From the NCBI GenBank assembly GCA_964442075.1, contig CAYTWH010000006.1:1-64000 (forward strand): DNA of 64,000 bases, written 5' to 3'. The DNA is from CAYTAU01 sp964442075 (GTDB lineage: Bacteria; Bacteroidota; Bacteroidia; Bacteroidales; CAYTAU01). Shown here one piece after another: positions 8,364-15,876 of this stretch. Each line of letters opens with the position of its first letter. The first letter of the stretch is position 1. Position numbers and translations under genes: made by a program. The notes beneath the pieces were generated by a model. It did no database searches. It was given only the letters and a program-made list of their open reading frames with translations, and had not been told where the DNA came from.

Positions 8364-9167
8364 TTATTTTTTTTTAATTAATTCTCCATTTAGATATTTC
8401 TCTTGTTTAATGATTTTTCCTTTTTCATTCCACCAAATCCATTTGCCTTCTCTGCGATTAGGTATTTTTTCATTAAAGAAAAATTCTCTTTTTAAACTGC
8501 CATCGTCATACCATTCTTGCCATTTGCCTATTCTATTTAAAAGATCATTATATATGTAACCCTCTTGAGAGGGTTTACTATTCCTATAATAAAAACTAAA
8601 CAACTGTCTCCCTTCGTTAAATTTTCCTTTGGTAAAAAGTACTCCATTATCAAAATATCTATATTCTATAAATGAGCCTTTAGCAGAATCTAGATGAATT
8701 GTTTCATTTTCTAACTCTCCATTTTTATACCAGCTATAACTTCTTCCATTATAATAATCATCAAGCATTTGAAGTTTGCCATTATCATGCCATGATATAA
8801 AGACACCTATTTGTTTACCATTATAATTATCTACTTGAAAACAAATTTTTCCATTTTTATACCACTGAGTAGTCATTCCATGAAGCTCTCCATTTTTGAA
8901 TTTGGCTTCTCTGTATTTTTGTCCATTATCGTAGTAACCAATAGCAGAAACCTTTTCTCCTGATATAAATTCTAAATAAATCGAAATCTCTTCATTTAAG
9001 TACTTGGATTTTATTGTATCAAAACCTGTGAAATTTGAATCTACTACGTCATTTGAATATAAAAAATAATCAAATACATTTTCAGGTTCTAATATCTCTA
9101 TCGATAGAGTATCTTGCCCAAAACAAAAGAGAGGTATAATAAATATAATAAGTAATAGTTTTTTCAT
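8364..9167 (-). CDS. Exported YwqK/MORN-like repeat protein
   Basis: 267 residues. The signal peptide is MKKLLLIIFIIPLFCFGQ. From residue about 75 there are repeats of the YwqK/MORN-variant type: YYDNGQKYREAKFKNGELHG, WYKNGKICFQ, WHDNGKLQMLDDYYNG, WYDDGSLKREFFFNEK, WWNEKGKIIKQEKYLNGEL. Such repeats are common in Bacteroidota exported proteins; the 'antitoxin YwqK' name often attached to them is not supported by a partner here. A promoter box (9172-9179) ends 5 bp before the ATG, so the message is probably leaderless. The gene shares flanks (A downstream, B upstream) with the unrelated Fic gene next to it. Confidence 0.85.
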   Translation of the reverse strand: MKKLLLIIFIIPLFCFGQDTLSIEILEPENVFDYFLYSNDVVDSNFTGFDTIKSKYLNEEISIYLEFISGEKVSAIGYYDNGQKYREAKFKNGELHGMTTQWYKNGKICFQVDNYNGKQIGVFISWHDNGKLQMLDDYYNGRSYSWYKNGELENETIHLDSAKGSFIEYRYFDNGVLFTKGKFNEGRQLFSFYYRNSKPSQEGYIYNDLLNRIGKWQEWYDDGSLKREFFFNEKIPNRREGKWIWWNEKGKIIKQEKYLNGELIKKK

Positions 9168-9202
9168 TCCCTAAAACTACATAAAAAAAGTGAAATGGCA
9201 AG
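9155..9202 (-). repeat. 48-bp direct repeat B, copy 1: promoter plus first codons
   Basis: Identical over 48 bases to 10392-10439. The minus strand contains TTG (9199-9201), 19 bp, TAGTTTTA (9172-9179), then GGGA and the ATG of the 8364-9167 gene. The repeat includes the first 13 coding bases. It is thus a complete near-leaderless promoter that has been duplicated. Confidence 0.85.
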
Positions 9203-9203
9203 C

Positions 9204-9271
9204 GACCCCTCTTTTATTCTCCCCTAAAAGGGGAGAAAGTCCTCTCCTCTTGAGAGGATTTAGGAGAGGTC
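9204..9271. repeat. REP-like palindromic element, copy 1
   Basis: Outer arms GACCCCTC and GAGAGGTC (imperfect) enclose two inner stems, CTCCCCTAAAAGGGGAG and CCTCTCCTCTTGAGAGG. A related element with the same outer GACCCCT and the same CTCCCCTA..AGGGGAG stem is at 32154-32220. Noncoding and of the size of a REP or small non-autonomous element. Confidence 0.7.
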
Positions 9272-9283
9272 TTACAATTTGTT

Positions 9284-9400
9284 TTTTGGGATTAGAGAAT
9301 AGTGTGAAAGGGACATAAAGAAATGTTGGAATGATAAAACATTGGATGTTATAGAGACATTGTATGTTTAGGATATCCGTAATTTAAATTTTAATGTTTG
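9284..9400. repeat. 117-bp direct repeat A, copy 2
   Basis: Second copy of the 8233-8349 element, located 57 bp past the stop codon of the Fic gene and upstream of the REP-like element and promoter B of the next gene. The order promoter B, gene, repeat A is thus the same for both genes. Confidence 0.85.
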
Positions 9401-9457
9401 TTGTCGTTTCGTTTTTCATTTTTTCGTTGTGTACTGCCTCTTTTTGCCGTTTTTTCT

Positions 9458-10339
9458 TTAGTCATTTTCTTCGTAGTAATATGAGTAGTCAATTCCTTTC
9501 ATAAACATTTCGCGGTCGTTTATTTTGGAGGTGAGCGCATTATTCAAAAGCGTTTTTAGAATACTACTTTTTGTTGGACTTAGCATCATTGCGTTCATGT
9601 AATCTCGCTTGCTTATTTTACTCCAATCCACGCATTTTTTGAGGCGTTTTTTTAATATCAAATCCAACCATATTCGGGTGCTTCTGCCGTTTCCTTCCAT
9701 AAAAGGGTGTGCAATGTTCATTTCTATATATTTGTTTCCGATTTCGTCAAATGTAGTTTCGGGCATTGTTTCTATTTGCTTTAATGTGTCGCCTAGAAAG
9801 CGTGATACGGCAAATTGAAAATCACCTTTTGATATATTTTTTTGTCTGATTTGTCCCGCAAAATCATACAATCCGCCAAACAAATAAGCGTGTATTTGTT
9901 GCAAACCTTTGATTGTGCCAACTTCTATTTCACCAATTAAATTACTTTCAAAAAGCATGTATGCTTTTTTCTTGCTTTGCCCGTCAATACTGTTATCGCT
10001 GTATAAAAACCAATCTAAAAATTTCATTGCCCTGTTGTTCGGGAAATGTTTTGCCAAAGCAATAATGCCATCACTATCTAATGTGTCGGTTAGGTATTTT
10101 TTGCCGTCTGCTGCTGTTAATTTCAGTCTGTGAGTGGCACTCACGAACTGAACATTTTCTTTGAGCAATTTTCGTTTGAGCCAACGCCAATAGTTACCGG
10201 CTTTGATATAATCGGCTTCTTGGTTTAAAATACCAACAACATCAACCACCGAGAACCACCACTTGGCGTTTTGTTCGTCCCAAACGGCTCGCACTTCGCG
10301 GTCGTCAAAAAAACGTATGGATATTTTTGCATTACTCAT
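9458..10339 (-). CDS. Bro-N-like/Fic fusion AMP-transferase, self-inhibited class
   Basis: 293 residues. Residues about 5-110 resemble the Bro-N / DNA-damage-inducible-D type N-terminal domain (WWFSVVDVVGILNQ, YLTDTLDSDGIIALAKHFPNN). Residues about 125-280 are a Fic domain with the complete catalytic motif HPFMEGNGRSTR (H211 to R222). The C-terminus has SYYYE (S286 to E290), fitting the (S/T)xxxE inhibitory helix that class III Fic proteins carry themselves, so the enzyme is probably auto-inhibited. The known family reaction is transfer of AMP (or a related group) from a nucleotide to a protein hydroxyl; the target is unknown. No separate antitoxin gene lies beside it. Transcription probably starts at the duplicated promoter at 10409-10438. 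Confidence 0.9.
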   Translation of the reverse strand: MSNAKISIRFFDDREVRAVWDEQNAKWWFSVVDVVGILNQEADYIKAGNYWRWLKRKLLKENVQFVSATHRLKLTAADGKKYLTDTLDSDGIIALAKHFPNNRAMKFLDWFLYSDNSIDGQSKKKAYMLFESNLIGEIEVGTIKGLQQIHAYLFGGLYDFAGQIRQKNISKGDFQFAVSRFLGDTLKQIETMPETTFDEIGNKYIEMNIAHPFMEGNGRSTRIWLDLILKKRLKKCVDWSKISKRDYMNAMMLSPTKSSILKTLLNNALTSKINDREMFMKGIDYSYYYEEND

Positions 10340-10386
10340 AATTTTAATGTTATCTATTCTGTCACTCTGTAATTATCAGTGCAAAG

Positions 10387-10404
10387 TTATGATAGTTTTT
10401 TCAT
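10387..10404 (-). other. Five-codon upstream ORF in the Fic leader
   Basis: Repeat B copy 2 brings along the start codon and first codons of the MORN-like gene, giving the mini-ORF MKKLS-stop at the predicted transcript start, about 48 bp before the Fic ATG. It may be a mere relic of duplication, or may lower or couple Fic translation. Confidence 0.4.
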
Positions 10405-10439
10405 TCCCTAAAACTACATAAAAAAAGTGAAATGGCAAG
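10392..10439 (-). repeat. 48-bp direct repeat B, copy 2: promoter for the Fic gene
   Basis: Identical to 9155-9202. TTG at 10436-10438, 19 bp, TAGTTTTA at 10409-10416 on the minus strand. It is the only promoter-like sequence I see between the Fic start at 10339 and the next gene, and would give a leader of about 65 bases. Confidence 0.8.
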
Positions 10440-10505
10440 GTATGTTATTGTGTTTTGCAAAAATCATAATATAAAAAGTGATTGCAAATTTCAAACAGTC
10501 GGGCA

Positions 10506-13500
10506 TTACCTAATCAAATTTAGAATTTTAGTTTTAGTAAAACTGTTAGTAGTTAATCTGCAAAAGTAAATACCTGTTTGAAGATTTTTGCTTGTAAACT
10601 CAATAATATGTTTTCCTGCCGTAATTTCATCGTTAAGCAAATATTCTATAAGTCTGCCCTGTTGGTCGTAAATTGTAATATTTACAAATTGTGGTTTATC
10701 AATATTAAAAACAATATTTGTTTTATTGCTAAAAGGGTTTGGGTAATTAAAGAAATCGAAATTTGCAAGTGGTAAATCTTCAATAATAGTGTTACATGGC
10801 ACAAAAGCTGTACCCGGCGAACCTCCTTTGCAACCCGAAAACCAGTTTAAATAATTGTTGGGCTCGTTATATGGGTCAATTAGTTCAAGAGTGGTGCTAT
10901 CGCCATTTGCTGTTGCCCATGGCGGTACTGTATAATATTGCACTGAAGTATATAATTCCTCATTATTATCATATAATCGCAAATTTTCGCCACTACTGCT
11001 TAATCCAAAATCAAATTGACCAATGTAGTTTGTAATGCCAGGGTAAATATTATCGAATTTAATAGTATCGCTACACAATACAAGATAATTATTCTTTGCT
11101 AAAACTGTGTTTTCGGGAATTATAAAACTATGCAAATCGTCGCTATCTTTAAATATCCATCCCGAAATATCAACATTAATATTGCCGTAATTATATAATT
11201 CAACCCAATCGCCGGCATCTAATAAATTTGCTGAATTATAATTAATTTCGCTAATTGCCACTCTGTTGGTATCGGCAGAACCATAAAAGAATGCAGTAAA
11301 TACATCATTAGTATCAATATTTAAAGTAAACGATTGATTGCTGTTGGGAGATTGCATTATTATTCCCGATTGCCAAAAAGCAAATTCATATCCGGGATTT
11401 GGAATTGCAGTTATCTCAACCGGCACACCATCAAAATATATTCCCGACCAAGGGTAAACATCGGGTGTAATTGTGCTGATTTTAACTGTTCCGGCATATT
11501 CGGGATAAACATTTAATGTAACATTTACTTGCTTATTTAAGGTAAATTCTTCTTCAATATAATTTCTTGCAGGTGCTGCTCTGTTGTTTATAAAATTAAT
11601 TAATATCGAATTGATATGATAATTTTCCCAATCGTTTAAACTGCCATTCCATCTTTGCATGTGCAATGGCATTTCGTCTGCAATAGAATCTTTAAACGAA
11701 AGTGCCAGCTTTGCTAAATTTTCGGGAAGAAAAATAGTATTGATAAGGTCGGCATAACGATTAACAAAATATTCTCTAAATTCTTGATTTGCCAACAACT
11801 TTTTAAAAATTACCGAATGATAATTACCTTCTTGCGTAATAACACGATGCAAATCGTTTGATGTAAAACTGCTGCCAAATAATCCCAGTCCCATATCAAC
11901 ATCTGTAAGAATATATCGCCATTTAGCTTCGGGTTTTCTTTCACGCCAATATTTAACATTATTCTGCGGCCAATCCCAGTTTACATAATATGTTTGTGCA
12001 ATAAAATAATCGCAAAAATTATCAATATCAAGCATCGAACAAGCATTATCGTAGTTTGCAGGAATAGTCATATCGTTATTAGAAATAAATTCTGCCATAT
12101 TAAGAAAATGTGTGTTTTCTCCGTCAATAACATAACCGTCAAATTGTAAGAGGTCAACACTGTCGGGGTCGATATTATAATTTTCGGCGAGATAATAATT
12201 ACTTATTTTTTCGCGAAGATTTAAAATCCCAAAATATTCTCCATTAATAAACACCACAGATGGCTTATAATCCTGAATATCGATATGAGTTTTTTTGTGC
12301 ACGGCTTTGTGCATAAGGGCATCTCTAAAATGCGTTTGATTGGTTTCGTTGCCCGAATTACGCAATACAAAACGTTTGAAGCTGTAAATTTCCTTATCGG
12401 GAAATAATTGGTAATCGAGAGTAGATTTACCGTATTTTCCTTTTGCAAGAAACCGTAGCGATTTTAAATCGTTTGACCTCGACCAACCTCCATGAATTTT
12501 GGTGCCTAAATCTTGTTCAAATTCCTGAGTTCCGGTGTGAGAAAAATATTCCATGTGAATTGGTATTTCCCAATCTTGCCAAAAATTTGCATTAAAATAC
12601 GGAACAGTGGGGTCTGCATTTGGTCCCATTACGTATATTCCCTTATTCCAATCCCAAAAATTATCGGGGTGTGTGCTAATTGAAAAAACAGACAGTGTTG
12701 AAGTATAATCAATAAAATATGTGTTTGCTTCTATTTTACTTGGTAATTTTCCGGCATCAAAACTACGAGCTTTTAATACCATAGTAGAATCAATTGTTAT
12801 TGGACTTATATATTCGCTTGAAACGGACTTCGGAACACTTCCATCTAATGTAAACCTTGTTGTTGCTCCCACCGATGTTGTTGTTATACTTACTAATTGA
12901 GAGCCTGCATAAAATCCTGCACTTAGTGATATTTCGGGCAAAGAGTTATATGCCGAAAATGTATTAGAACTATTATTACTTGAATCGGGAGTTGGAATAT
13001 CAAAATATACGGTATTAATATTTCCATCGGAAAATTTCCCGTAAGAATTGTCAACATCAATTTCGCTATATGCAATAGAATCAATTATTGTTCCCGCAGT
13101 ATTTGAAAGGTAGACAGATTCTCCGCTACTTGATAATTTAAAATTGGTATGTAATAAAGATATGCCGGGCTGGATATAAGTAGGTGGAGTTCCATAGTTA
13201 GTTGAAGTATCTTTAATTGCAAATGATAAATATGGAATTATAGTCATATCAGAAGAAAACGAATCAACATTATGCACCTGAATTGCCAAAACATTTAATC
13301 CGTTTTTTATTACAGTTTTAGCATCTTGTTCGCTATATAACCATTCTTGCATTTTTTGTCCCTGATATAGTTGAGCTTCATGTTCGTCGTATGCTAATTC
13401 GTCAAAATCGGTTGGAGTGTATGTAACACCAACATTTACTCTTGCAATTTCAATACCGTTTAGATAAGCAACAAAACCATCGTCGAAATCTACATTTAAC

Positions 13501-14030
13501 ATTGCTGTTGCCAATAATGAAGTGTCAACAATATTAAATACTTGCCTAATATATAATGATTTTATTGGCGGAGTAACAAGAGTATTATCATCGCCATCGC
13601 CATAACCAAAACCACCTTGTCCTGTATTCCAACCTGTATCATCAAACAAACTTGTGTTCCATAATGGGTCAACCGGAGAACTTGGAACAATGTATTTCCA
13701 CATTCCTTCTGCATAAACAATAGTTTCCCAGTGGTCTATTATTTCTGTTTTATCTTTATCTGATGCAAAAAGAGTTATAAAAGAATAGGGATAAATATTT
13801 ATACTTGGAAAAGTCCACTTCTGTGGCTCTGTAATATCGTCGCTAATAAAATATCCTTGTAGGTTTATCGAATTTGCAGTTGTATTATATAATTCTATCC
13901 AATCGCTAAAATCACCATCCTCATCGGCAATAATATTTCCGTTTCTTGGGCAAATTTCATTAATTACTACTTGTGAAAATAGTACAAGTTGTAGAGCAAT
14001 TAATAATGTTGTGAGTAATGTTCGCTTCAT
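10506..14030 (-). CDS. T9SS cargo: CotH kinase-like protein with two lamin-tail domains
   Basis: 1174 residues. Signal peptide 1-19 (ends LVLFSQ). In order: lamin-tail domain at about 20-100 (VVINEICPRNG, DWIELYNTT, GYFISDD), a segment with DDGFVAYLNGIEIARVN, a chitobiase-like Fn3 segment at about 365-440 (TRFTLDGSVPKS), and a CotH domain at about 450-830 with LNLREKISNYYLAENY and YILTDVDMGLGLFG, the latter matching the acidic DxD region of CotH kinases. A second lamin-tail follows at about 945-1060 (ISEINYNSANLLDAGDWVEL), then a type A sorting domain (YPNPFSNKTNIVF to KTKILNLI). CotH proteins phosphorylate spore-coat or surface proteins in other bacteria. The gene starts 12 bp after 14043-15614 ends, so the two are probably cotranscribed. 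Confidence 0.9.
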   Translation of the reverse strand: MKRTLLTTLLIALQLVLFSQVVINEICPRNGNIIADEDGDFSDWIELYNTTANSINLQGYFISDDITEPQKWTFPSINIYPYSFITLFASDKDKTEIIDHWETIVYAEGMWKYIVPSSPVDPLWNTSLFDDTGWNTGQGGFGYGDGDDNTLVTPPIKSLYIRQVFNIVDTSLLATAMLNVDFDDGFVAYLNGIEIARVNVGVTYTPTDFDELAYDEHEAQLYQGQKMQEWLYSEQDAKTVIKNGLNVLAIQVHNVDSFSSDMTIIPYLSFAIKDTSTNYGTPPTYIQPGISLLHTNFKLSSSGESVYLSNTAGTIIDSIAYSEIDVDNSYGKFSDGNINTVYFDIPTPDSSNNSSNTFSAYNSLPEISLSAGFYAGSQLVSITTTSVGATTRFTLDGSVPKSVSSEYISPITIDSTMVLKARSFDAGKLPSKIEANTYFIDYTSTLSVFSISTHPDNFWDWNKGIYVMGPNADPTVPYFNANFWQDWEIPIHMEYFSHTGTQEFEQDLGTKIHGGWSRSNDLKSLRFLAKGKYGKSTLDYQLFPDKEIYSFKRFVLRNSGNETNQTHFRDALMHKAVHKKTHIDIQDYKPSVVFINGEYFGILNLREKISNYYLAENYNIDPDSVDLLQFDGYVIDGENTHFLNMAEFISNNDMTIPANYDNACSMLDIDNFCDYFIAQTYYVNWDWPQNNVKYWRERKPEAKWRYILTDVDMGLGLFGSSFTSNDLHRVITQEGNYHSVIFKKLLANQEFREYFVNRYADLINTIFLPENLAKLALSFKDSIADEMPLHMQRWNGSLNDWENYHINSILINFINNRAAPARNYIEEEFTLNKQVNVTLNVYPEYAGTVKISTITPDVYPWSGIYFDGVPVEITAIPNPGYEFAFWQSGIIMQSPNSNQSFTLNIDTNDVFTAFFYGSADTNRVAISEINYNSANLLDAGDWVELYNYGNINVDISGWIFKDSDDLHSFIIPENTVLAKNNYLVLCSDTIKFDNIYPGITNYIGQFDFGLSSSGENLRLYDNNEELYTSVQYYTVPPWATANGDSTTLELIDPYNEPNNYLNWFSGCKGGSPGTAFVPCNTIIEDLPLANFDFFNYPNPFSNKTNIVFNIDKPQFVNITIYDQQGRLIEYLLNDEITAGKHIIEFTSKNLQTGIYFCRLTTNSFTKTKILNLIR

Positions 14031-14042
14031 ATGTTTATATAA

Positions 14043-15614
14043 TTACATTTTTATCCATTTAACATTCATTAATTCTTGTTCAGCCCTTATACTTATAATA
14101 TACATTCCTGAGGGCAAACGTTGACTTATGTCTGAAATCTTAATATTATTTTCATAATAATCTAAAACTTTTGATGCACATAATTTACCATAGATATCAT
14201 AAATGCTAATTTCAATATCCGATTGTTTATTTAAATCAAATTCAATTGTAGAATTGTTATCTCCCGGGTTTGGGTAGATGTTTAAGCTACTAATTAGTTT
14301 GTCAATTTCATTGATATTTGTGATACTTATTGTTTTATATGATGTATCGGTATAGCAATAATTTGATGCAATAAGCATTATGTTTTTATCGCCAACAGAC
14401 GAATATTTATGATTTGGATTTTCAAGAAAACTTATACTGTCAATATCATCATCAAAATCCCAAAAATAATCTGACGCATTAATTGATGTATTGATAAATT
14501 GTACAGAATCATCAATTGAAAAATTATTGCTGCTTATCCAAAAACCGGCAGTAATAATATTGCTTACGCTAACAATTATATTTTCAATTTCCCAGCATAG
14601 TGGTTGGTCTCCAATGTAAACACTATAAATTGTAGTTGAATCGGGTGAAATAGTAATTGTCGAAGTAGTATCTCCGGTTGACCAGTTCCAATCAAAACCA
14701 CCCGAAACCGATAAGGTAACAGAATCGCCAGCACAAATTGAAGTATCGGCAGTAGCAGTATAACTTATCGGTGTACAATAAATACATGTTCCATCATCAG
14801 AATTGGCAATTGGACTATAATTTACAGCAAGTGTATCGGTACAACCATAAATAATAGGCTGTGGGTATATTATTTCTAAATACTCAAGTACACTTAGGCT
14901 GTCGGTATGTGCAATAACTACAGGATGGGGAATATTTTTAGCATAATAGTGATAATAATAAAGAGTATCGAGATTTGCAGAATCGAATGTTCCTGCAATA
15001 AAAACACTATCGTATCTGTAATCAATATATTTAACACGAAGCATATCATCAAAATGATTAAAAGGAGTATCCATTGAACCCCATGCATCAACCTGAATTT
15101 CTTTTACCTTGTGTAAATCTACATAAACAGCAGGATTAATTGTTATAGTTGCAATTGTGTGTTCTGTTTCGTTGTGCCCATAAGTGTATTGATTTGAGAG
15201 CAATGTGTCAACATACATAGGGTCATAAACAGAATGAATTGTGTCAAATCCCGAACCAAAATCAGCAATTATAGACAATCCGTTTTCCCAAAATGCATTT
15301 GTATCTTTTGTATAGTAATAATAACGTTCCGACCCACCATCGTTGTAATATAATGCCATTTCAGAAGTAGTATGCTCACTATAAAATGTTGTTGAGGTGG
15401 CATCAAGATAATGAAGTGTGTCCCCAAAAGCAATAAAGGCATTTGAAAAATCATAATACTGGTTTATCCCTGCAGGACCAATGGTATCTGCTCCAAGATA
15501 AAATCTTGAATAGCTCATATCAGCATAAGGAAAATTATTGCTGTCTAAAGTAATTTGCGAAAAAAGAGAACTTTGAATTATTAAAAATATAATAACAAGG
15601 TAGAGTTTATTCAT
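14043..15614 (-). CDS. T9SS cargo with PKD domain
   Basis: 523 residues. Signal peptide MNKLYLVIIFLIIQSSLFSQ. Residues about 20-250 are of no recognised family. Residues about 255-280 show the short GCTDTLAVNYSPIANSDDGTC motif common in Bacteroidota surface proteins. Residues about 340-425 are a PKD-type domain (FINTSINASDYFWDFDDD, HKYSSVGDKNIMLIASN), and the end is a type A sorting domain (IYPNPGDNNSTIEF to MNVKWIKM). First gene of the probable pair with the CotH gene; divergent from the 15877 gene across 262 bp. Confidence 0.88.
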   Translation of the reverse strand: MNKLYLVIIFLIIQSSLFSQITLDSNNFPYADMSYSRFYLGADTIGPAGINQYYDFSNAFIAFGDTLHYLDATSTTFYSEHTTSEMALYYNDGGSERYYYYTKDTNAFWENGLSIIADFGSGFDTIHSVYDPMYVDTLLSNQYTYGHNETEHTIATITINPAVYVDLHKVKEIQVDAWGSMDTPFNHFDDMLRVKYIDYRYDSVFIAGTFDSANLDTLYYYHYYAKNIPHPVVIAHTDSLSVLEYLEIIYPQPIIYGCTDTLAVNYSPIANSDDGTCIYCTPISYTATADTSICAGDSVTLSVSGGFDWNWSTGDTTSTITISPDSTTIYSVYIGDQPLCWEIENIIVSVSNIITAGFWISSNNFSIDDSVQFINTSINASDYFWDFDDDIDSISFLENPNHKYSSVGDKNIMLIASNYCYTDTSYKTISITNINEIDKLISSLNIYPNPGDNNSTIEFDLNKQSDIEISIYDIYGKLCASKVLDYYENNIKISDISQRLPSGMYIISIRAEQELMNVKWIKM

Positions 15615-15792
15615 ATTAAAATATTTTTGATTTATACAGGTATGTATGTATTACACTAAAAAAATAAAATACCCTTATTTGTAAACTTAAAGTTAATACT
15701 TTTTTGATTAATCAAGCATAATTTGCTAATTTTCAGAGCATATTTTTCAAAAATACAAAAAACAAAACGATAATCTTTTCTCTCTCTTTATC

Positions 15793-15821
15793 TGATAATT
15801 ACATTTTTTTCGTAATCATCA
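15793..15821. promoter_or_regulatory. Inverted repeat in a divergent intergenic region
   Basis: TGATAATTAC and GTAATCATCA (9 of 10 pair) flank a T-rich 9-base loop, between two divergent surface-protein genes (14043 and 15877). It could be an operator or a structured leader. I saw no clear promoter boxes here. Confidence 0.35.
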
Positions 15822-15876
15822 GGCAACGAAACTTCTATTTATTTTGTCTTATTATAGAACGAAAAATTATTCTAAT

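Noticed and set aside
8364..9167. Toxin-antitoxin pair formed by the YwqK-like and Fic genes
   Set aside because: The YwqK-like protein is exported and has its own promoter, and the Fic protein has its own inhibitory helix; no overlap or coupling.
9458..10339. Prophage remnant
   Set aside because: The Bro-N-type domain is phage-like, but no capsid, terminase, integrase or lysis genes are near.
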